Source: Paramyrothecium sp. XJ0827 (lineage: Eukaryota; Ascomycota; Sordariomycetes; Hypocreales; Stachybotryaceae). Taken from it: a stretch of DNA of 64,000 nucleotides. Location of the stretch: the NCBI GenBank assembly GCA_020881915.1, contig JAJFPB010000001.1, positions 2,170,001 to 2,234,000 of the forward strand, given 5' to 3'. Below, one piece after another: positions 57,734 to 64,000 of this stretch. The notes under the pieces were generated by a model. It had not been told where the DNA came from. It searched no databases and saw only the letters and a program-made list of their open reading frames with translations. A program made the translations under genes and the position numbers. How positions within the stretch are numbered: the stretch's first letter is position 1; each line of letters begins with the position of its first letter.

Positions 57734-58744
57734 GATAGACACGAAAGGTGGGGAGGGGTCCTCGGCTCGGCGTCTTTTCTACGCGAACTGTCTCAGAGAA
57801 GTGGAACGAAAAAGAGCACATAAAGCGGCATGCGAGCTGGGACGTATTGCAGTACCTGATTTCATCTTCTTGCATATGCCAGAGCCTCGTTTCCTCTTGC
57901 ATACCCATCAAGAAAACGTGCAGGGTCGGGCTACATCACAGGCGGCTCGCTTACATTCAGACGATAGAGACGGAGACATTCTGAATGCGACAGTACGGTC
58001 CGCATGGAGTGGAGCCTGCATGCGAATGTGTGCTTAAGCACCGTGTCTAGCATGGCCACATGCTTTAGCTATCGTCGCAGTGATCTGAAACAAGTCACAT
58101 TGCACGATGATGCCTGTGCAGGCCAGGTCCTGGTGGTGGTGGCCCAATGGAGCTCCAAAACCACCACCACCTCGGGTACCTGGGAGCTAGGACCCGTATT
58201 CGTTTCTCTCGCTCGCAGGTAGATCAGCCGCCTGGCAGGGTCCCGCCATTTCCAGGCCAGGAAACCAATGGGCCCGGCAGCTGCGGGCGTCTCGTAGCGG
58301 ACATTCGATATGCACACTGCAAACCTCGTGACGGGTGTTACCATCACCTTTGGGGAACCCGGTCCCGCCCTTGGGAGATTGGGAAAAAGCGATGCCTGGG
58401 AGGACTAACCTAGTGGAGTGACTCGTCGACCAACGTGAGCCTCGGATGGCACAGTGCCCCCTTTGAGCGCCATCATGTGTGCGACGAGTAAACGGCCGGT
58501 TCAAGGCCGCCTTTGGATCACCTACCGTACCTTGGGCCTGGGCCCCAGCCGCGCCCGTTGGGAACAAGAGATAGTTTGTGGTCTCCTCAGCGGCCCTAGG
58601 CCAGGGCAAAGTACCTTGGGGCAGAGCCGTGTTTGCCTTGAAGCAGGACACGATGGCGTCTCTTGGGTGGTTGAACCTGGCAGAGGGATGTACGGTGCCA
58701 TCCATGACGAGGACCGGGCTTCCCATTTTGGTTTGCTGGATGCC

Positions 58745-58800
58745 TTACCTAAGGTAATAATGTATGGTACGGTAAGGTAAGGTAAGGTAAGGTAAGGTAA
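58745..58800. repeat. (GGTAA)x6 array next to a TTACCT/AGGTAA palindrome
   Basis: Six exact GGTAA units fill 58771-58800, 13 bp downstream of the interrupted palindrome TTACCT-A-AGGTAA (58745-58757), whose right arm carries the same core. It is a microsatellite grown from a motif that occurs elsewhere in the window's intergenic DNA. Confidence 0.85.
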
Positions 58801-60602
58801 AGACGTGTCCACCTAACGCTTGCACTCTTGCCCGTCACCTGCACTGCTTCTCCTCCTCTTCTCTTGTTCATGGTTGCTGAGGCGTGCCTTGCCGATCCGT
58901 CATTAGTTTGTTTACATTGTGCCCTCGCTGTTTGCATTGCGTATTCCTCCCGCCGATTGCTAAGGCATCCATCGATCGTATCACGCTTTCCAGATCCTTT
59001 CGCAACGACTGCCCTTCGCAGCCCTTCCCTGTCCTTGGGCCCTTGAGCTTGAGAGCTTTCTTATTCTCTTTCTCGTGCCTGGGGGATCCCATACCTCACG
59101 TCTCAGAACAACCGTTTGTGTTCTGTTTTCGGACGTTCAGCAAGGTTGCCAGGTAGCCTGTTGAGGCTGGGCGTTTAGACACAGACCAGGAGCACATCCA
59201 GGTAAAGCACCAACCTACCTGCCTCGCCTCTGCTAGGGCAATCGACCTCGCGGACCGGCAGCAGTTACAACTTCGCCTTGCCCTTTCCACCCGCGCGCAT
59301 ACTGGTGTCCTGGGGTCAGATTGGAAGTGTATCCATACCTTGCACGAGGCAGGCAGCGTCATCGTCCAGGATCACAAACAATCACAGCATTTGACTTGGC
59401 GGTAACGTCCAAACGCCGCACACGCGCGCGCTTTGGTTGTTGAGCCAGGCCTCTGCCCCGGCCTCCCCCCCGCCAGTAGCGCCACGGCGCAGCCATAAGC
59501 AAGCACGTAAAGAGGGAGAGGCTACAGGGCGTGTCCCCTTATCTTTTCATGCTCAAGAAAACCACCTTGGCCCAAACACAGCCTCACTCAGCGTGCCGCC
59601 GCAAGACGGGTCGCCGAGCGTCTCAGATCTCATCAAACACAGTCACGGATTTGTGAGCCCGCCATTGCCTGTCGCATCCCTTGTCTGCTGTGGACGAACC
59701 AACGTTCTAAAACTCGGGTGCAGGCGCCAAGTTGCAGGCTGGTGAGCTCCGCAATCCTGACGTTGGAGGGTCGAAAACCCCGGCTAATGATCGCCCTAGC
59801 TCGGCAGACGAATGGAACGCTACAGCGGTTAACCAACATTAGCAGCGCGATCCGGTGACTCGAATGCGATATTACATGTTGTCCAGGGCTGCGGGAACTA
59901 TCGCCTAGACTGATCCGCCTTTCTAGTGACCGTCCGACCTTGGTCCTTTTGTCGCATCGCCCATCTGCCCGCCCGCGCGCCGCCCGCGGTCGTCTACGTG
60001 ACTTACGTACCTACCGTTTCTTACCCGGCATTTTCTGAAGTCGTCACAAAAACAACCTGCATCGACTGACGCCACAGGCTCGAGCACGGGTCGTCGTCCA
60101 GCTTGCGCCCCCCGGTAGCTGTGGCCGTCTATCTCGGCCGTCATCCCGTCCACGGTGGGGACCTTCGCTGCCCGCCCCCTCCCTCCTCCACGCCCGTCAC
60201 CTCGACCGCTTCGCCGTTTGTTTGGCACACCGAAGCTTCCTTCTTCCACCATCATCACGCTACCACTTACGTTGCGCGACCGCGACGATAAAACCTGCGG
60301 CTCGCCACCCTCCGCACCAAGCCTTCTTGCTCACCTTTGGTACCCAGACTGCTTTAGCACTTCGGCAGCAGGCCCCGCCGACAGCCAACACTCCATTCGG
60401 GAGATCTTCGATCGAATCACTACCCCCACCCCAACACCTCTGATCAGCTTGATCTTGCTCGACAGCTCCCTCGACAAGCTTCCTTGCGCATCCTTTCGCT
60501 CTTTTTGCGCAGGTCTGTGACTTGCGACCATCGATCGACCGACCGTTTGTTACGTCGCAGCTTTCCCGGCTTGCCGAAGGACAACCCGCACATCGATTCA
60601 AC

Positions 60603-61440
60603 ATGGCAGGACTATTTCGCAAGGTCTATGACTGGCTACTACGGACGTTCTGGTGAGTCGAAAAAGACGCTGCGCCGCATGCTACTGGGTCGCTGTGCAT
60701 CCATGCAATCATTTGCCAGCGCTCCGGCACCACCCGGGCCCGCACAAGAGCCACCGATTTTGACTGATGATAGGGCGCTGGAGATGGAGGTGACCATGGT
60801 TGGTCTCCAGAATGCCGGCAAGACGTCGTTACTCCGAGTACTAGCTGTGAGCATCCCGTCGCATCTTAATCACTTACCCTGAGGACGTTCTTCTGACACG
60901 CGTGGTTTTAGGGCGGCGAGTTTACCCTCGAGTAAGTCTAATCCCCTTGGTTCGCTTACCGTTCATTGGCATAGCCTCTTGATGTCGCTGGCGGCTTGTA
61001 ACTCCTTAGACTGACCGGATGACTTGCGCAGCTCGATCCCTACGGTCGGTTTCAACATGAAGCGAGTGCAGCGTGGCCATGTGACGTTGAAGTGCTGGGA
61101 TATTGGCGGACAGCCACGCTTCCGGACCATGTGGGAGAGGTATTGCCGAGGTGTCAACGCCATTGTCTTTATCGTGGACATTGCGGACATTCCTCTGATC
61201 CCTCAAGCGAAGGATGAGCTTCACTCTTTGATGAGTCACCCGTCTCTGGCTGGCATCCCTCTGCTCGTACTGGGCAATAAGTCGGACCTCGAGGAAAAGC
61301 TCTCGGTAGACGAGCTGATTGACGAACTAGACCTGAAGAGCATCCAGGGTCGTGAAGTATGCTGTTACGGCATAAGCGCCAAGGAAGAAACAAACCTCGA
61401 CGCAGTTGTCCAGTTCCTCGTAAAATGGGCAAACCGATGA
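60603..61440 (+). CDS. ARL8: Arl8-type small GTPase (183 aa, 4 exons)
   Basis: Exons 60603-60652, 60774-60846, 60912-60931 and 61032-61440 close in phase; introns are 121, 65 and 100 bp. The protein is an ADP-ribosylation-factor-like GTPase of the Arl8 class. It has an amphipathic N-terminus [17 protein letters not shown] without the Gly2 needed for myristoylation (Arl8 proteins are N-acetylated instead), the P-loop GLQNAGKTS, switch I in [39 protein letters not shown] (switch II and its long conserved helix), NKSD and the ISAKE-type G5 motif. In animals Arl8 sits on lysosomes and drives their transport. In fungi a vacuolar or endosomal role is likely by homology. Exon 3 is only 20 nt. Confidence 0.93.
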
Positions 61441-64000
61441 AAGGTAGCCTGCCATGCCGGCGCGTTAAGACATGACCCCCTGCTCCTTGGGTTCGTGGTG
61501 GCGATGTTGTCACAAATCCAGGGACAGCCCGGTCCTGTTATTCATTCGTTTCGCCTTCGCAGCGCCAGAAGACACATCCATTCGATAAGGCATTCGCCCC
61601 GGAAATGGGCGGTCGGCGGGATACATTTCTCCTTCTCACGATAATCTTTCAACGGCATAAGATGGTGGGCGTCATTTGATCGGTAGGCCAGCTGTCCCAG
61701 TGCTGTAGTGGCGCATACCAGGAAGGCCGTCTTGTTCCTCTTTCATTTGTTTCGACTTGGTAGAGTCCAGCATTGGCTTTGGCTTTGGCTATGGCTTTGG
61801 ATAGGGATGCGTGGCCGTTGGAAAGCCTGACGATACGCTTGGAGCTGTCGCCTCGGTCGCCCGGGGGTTGGCATAATTTCTTTGGGCGGAGCGTTGCATA
61901 ACGATATCTTGTAGGAATGGTTTGGTGTTTAGCAAGCGAATTATGCCACATGTTAGGTAGTTCTTGGTCTTGGGATGGACGACGACTTGATGAACCGAAA
62001 TGCCTCTGCGGGTTTCATGAATGAGATTGGAATACCAGCGTTGCGATTTGGTATTAGTGACTTGTTCAGGAGCGGCTTGTCACCAGTGAGTCCTGTGGGT
62101 GTTGTGAAGTCTGGTGGTGTACACGATTGTGCGTTCGGCGGTTGCAAGTCCCTCGGGACGCAAGCTTCCTCGTACGTCGTTTGCCAGTATTTTTTTCTTC
62201 TTCCAGGAATCCACGAGCTTGGGAGCTGTATGTGTAGGAGAAAGGTTCCAGCGCGGCTATACCATCCCTGGTCGGCAAGGTGAAGCGTATCAGTTGAGAG
62301 CTGTATTGGTAGAAACTCGGCAACACTCGAGACTATAGGGAAGGGAGCCGGGCCACAGATACGTGGTAGGAGAAAAAACAAATGGCAAATAAATGGTTAT
62401 CAAGGGAGGAACAGGAAAAAAAGAAAGGAACAGGGGAAAAAAGGTGAGTGAAGGAGTGAGCGAGGAGGAAGACGAGGGCATGGCCGTGGCATGGCGTGGA
62501 AGATGGTGAGTGAGCGCATGTGGAGGAGCTTGCCGCATCGCTGCTAGACACGGACCACTTTTTGATGCGTTGGCCAACTCAGCGCTGCATCTTGAGGAGC
62601 ACCGGGTTTTTTTGCTGAAACAGGGCATTAGCTGTTCCCATTGGGCAGTGTTTGCTGTCGAGCTCAGCGTCTAGATCGTGCAGAAGGTCCAGTAATATCC
62701 AAGAAGTCGGTAAGCCAAGCGATTTTGTACAAATCGAGATGCCTCGTCAATTAATAATCTGGCTGGGTCGGGCGTGCAAGAGGGGTGCTCATGAGATGCC
62801 CGCTTCACGTTGAGCGACTGCTCCCGGCCGGGTTGTTTCGCGCTTCTTTTTTATTTTTATTTCGGGGTGAAGACAAAAGACAGAGCGCAGAGACAGGGAA
62901 TACGGGACCACGGATGCACCCAGCTGTGTCCGCGGGGAGGGTGGAGGGGGGTGTGCGGCATGCGGCCGTTCAATTTTTTGGTTGTTATTGTTGTTGCCAG
63001 CGCATTGCCAGCGCATCAGTGCAGCAGCAGAGGGAGGGTTGAGGAAGCCGAGGGGGGGGAAGGGGGGGTTCTTTTGATGTGGGAGGGGTCGTGGAAGATG
63101 GGAAGTGGACGGTTTGAGGAGCGCCGTCGTTGGTAGGCTTGTGTTAGTAGTCAAGTAGGTATCTAAAGTATTCTTGCGATGGCCTCTGTCAAAAGGGTTA
63201 TATACAGACTTGAGTAGTATCGGCGTGAGCTTGTCGGTGGCTGAAGTGTGGTGAGTGGTGTCTGGGGCATGACGTCCCATCAAATATCGACAGACGAGAG
63301 GACCTGCCCCTCCCCCGAGGTGGCAGGATGCTGACGGCTCAGTGGTGGCCATCCTACGACGGGAAGCACAGTTCGTGCCAGAAGAGGATCACAGGAGAAA
63401 TCGGTTTCTCGTTACTTCAAGGATAGGCTGGTGAAAAGGATGTCAATACCCCAGGCTTGAACCAAGTCGGCAAGAACGAGAAGCGCCCACGGCGGGAGGG
63501 AGGAGAAACAACCGCCTTTCCCAGGAGACATTGCATTGCAGTAAAACAGCTGCAGGGTCCTAGCATCGAATCATTCCGTATTGCCACTCTGCTCTGAGTT
63601 TTCGTCTTTTTTTTCTTCTTTTTTTCCCCCTGACATGCAGAAAACGGGTTATGCCACTCGGCATTTGTTGCAAGAGGCGGAAAACGTGCCTCGCTCGTTG
63701 AAGGCCTGTGGATTGTCGAGGGTGGAAGGATACTAGGGTAGTGGGAAAGGAAGGGTCTACATGCATTTGTTGCAAATGGAGGCGAGCGACGAATCCGAAT
63801 TTGTGTACCGCAGGGCCCTGAATGCGACGGCTCTGGGGTCACTCAAGACGCAGTCGGCCTATCTCAGCAAAGGTAACGGGGTGGCACAGCAGCCTCTCTG
63901 CAGAGGTTTGTCCAGGCGCCTTCGTACCTAGGGCCCCTCCTCCAGGAACCGGCGTTCGCGACCATTTTGCTGGTTTTGATGGTCATGTATTCGAGTCCCA
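61441..64000. other. Right flank, no supported gene
   Basis: The ARL8 3' flank and beyond. CT/GA-skewed blocks, T-runs (63607-63628) and short frames on both strands have no family match. A partial gene could continue past the window edge, but nothing in the last kilobase supports one. Confidence 0.5.

Larger units (their letters stand above)
57443..60602. other. Divergent intergenic, RPA135 to ARL8
   Basis: About 3.2 kb shared by two divergent genes. It holds a palindrome of two GATA cores at 57724-57733, an adjacent CTGATAAG at 57698-57705, and a GGTAA pentamer array at 58771-58800. The ARL8 side (60100-60600) is pyrimidine-rich. The other frames are short and unrecognised. Confidence 0.5.

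Noticed and set aside
63970..64000. TATTCGAGTCCCA at the window edge, resembling a tRNA T-arm
   Set aside because: No matching A-box or D-arm precedes it, and the sequence is cut by the window end.

Overview
The window is nuclear DNA of a filamentous ascomycete (Pezizomycotina, probably a sordariomycete; I cannot name the genus). The signs are short spliceosomal introns (about 50-120 bp with GTRAGT-type donors), a fungal highly reducing polyketide synthase, a fungal Msb2-type signalling mucin, a fungal tyrosinase and fungal-type housekeeping genes. Eleven protein genes are supported. All but the mucin gene needed exon reconstruction. Gene density is low, with 0.5-7.5 kb between genes. I see no rRNA, convincing tRNA, CRISPR array or transposon.

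Left part (about 5.4-21.5 kb), the accessory region: three genes on the plus strand that look like a small secondary-metabolite locus. They are a class II aldolase/adducin-family protein (5407-6565), a 4-coumarate-CoA-ligase-like acyl-CoA ligase (8001-9974) and a nine-exon highly reducing PKS of 2458 aa with the order KS-AT-DH-cMT-ER-KR-ACP (13603-21454). The PKS has no release domain. The free-standing ligase could activate a starter or the released acid, and the aldolase-family protein could act on the product; both roles are inference. No pathway regulator or transporter was recognised nearby. The first 5.4 kb hold no convincing gene.

Middle part (23-45 kb), mostly conserved cell biology: an Msb2-type mucin sensor (minus, 23151-25958) with a 7.5 kb divergent upstream region; an Erv2-type ER sulfhydryl oxidase (33453-34175); the 20S proteasome beta1 subunit Pre3 (34697-35668), whose catalytic threonine lies on a 15-nt micro-exon; a Pho80/Pcl6-7-type cyclin (40322-42227) with a short upstream reading frame overlapping its start; and an acetoacetate-decarboxylase-fold protein (minus, 43629-44929).

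Right part (49.6-61.5 kb): a secreted tyrosinase (minus, 49616-51690), the RNA polymerase I second-largest subunit Rpa135 (minus, 53688-57442) and the small GTPase Arl8 (60603-61440). The end of the window (61.4-64 kb) shows no supported gene.

The points most worth a second look are the compact HR-PKS/ligase/aldolase locus, a GC-AG intron of 54 bp inside the PKS methyltransferase domain that can be read through in frame, the proteasome micro-exon whose skipping would be in frame and remove the active site, and the overlapping uORF of the cyclin.
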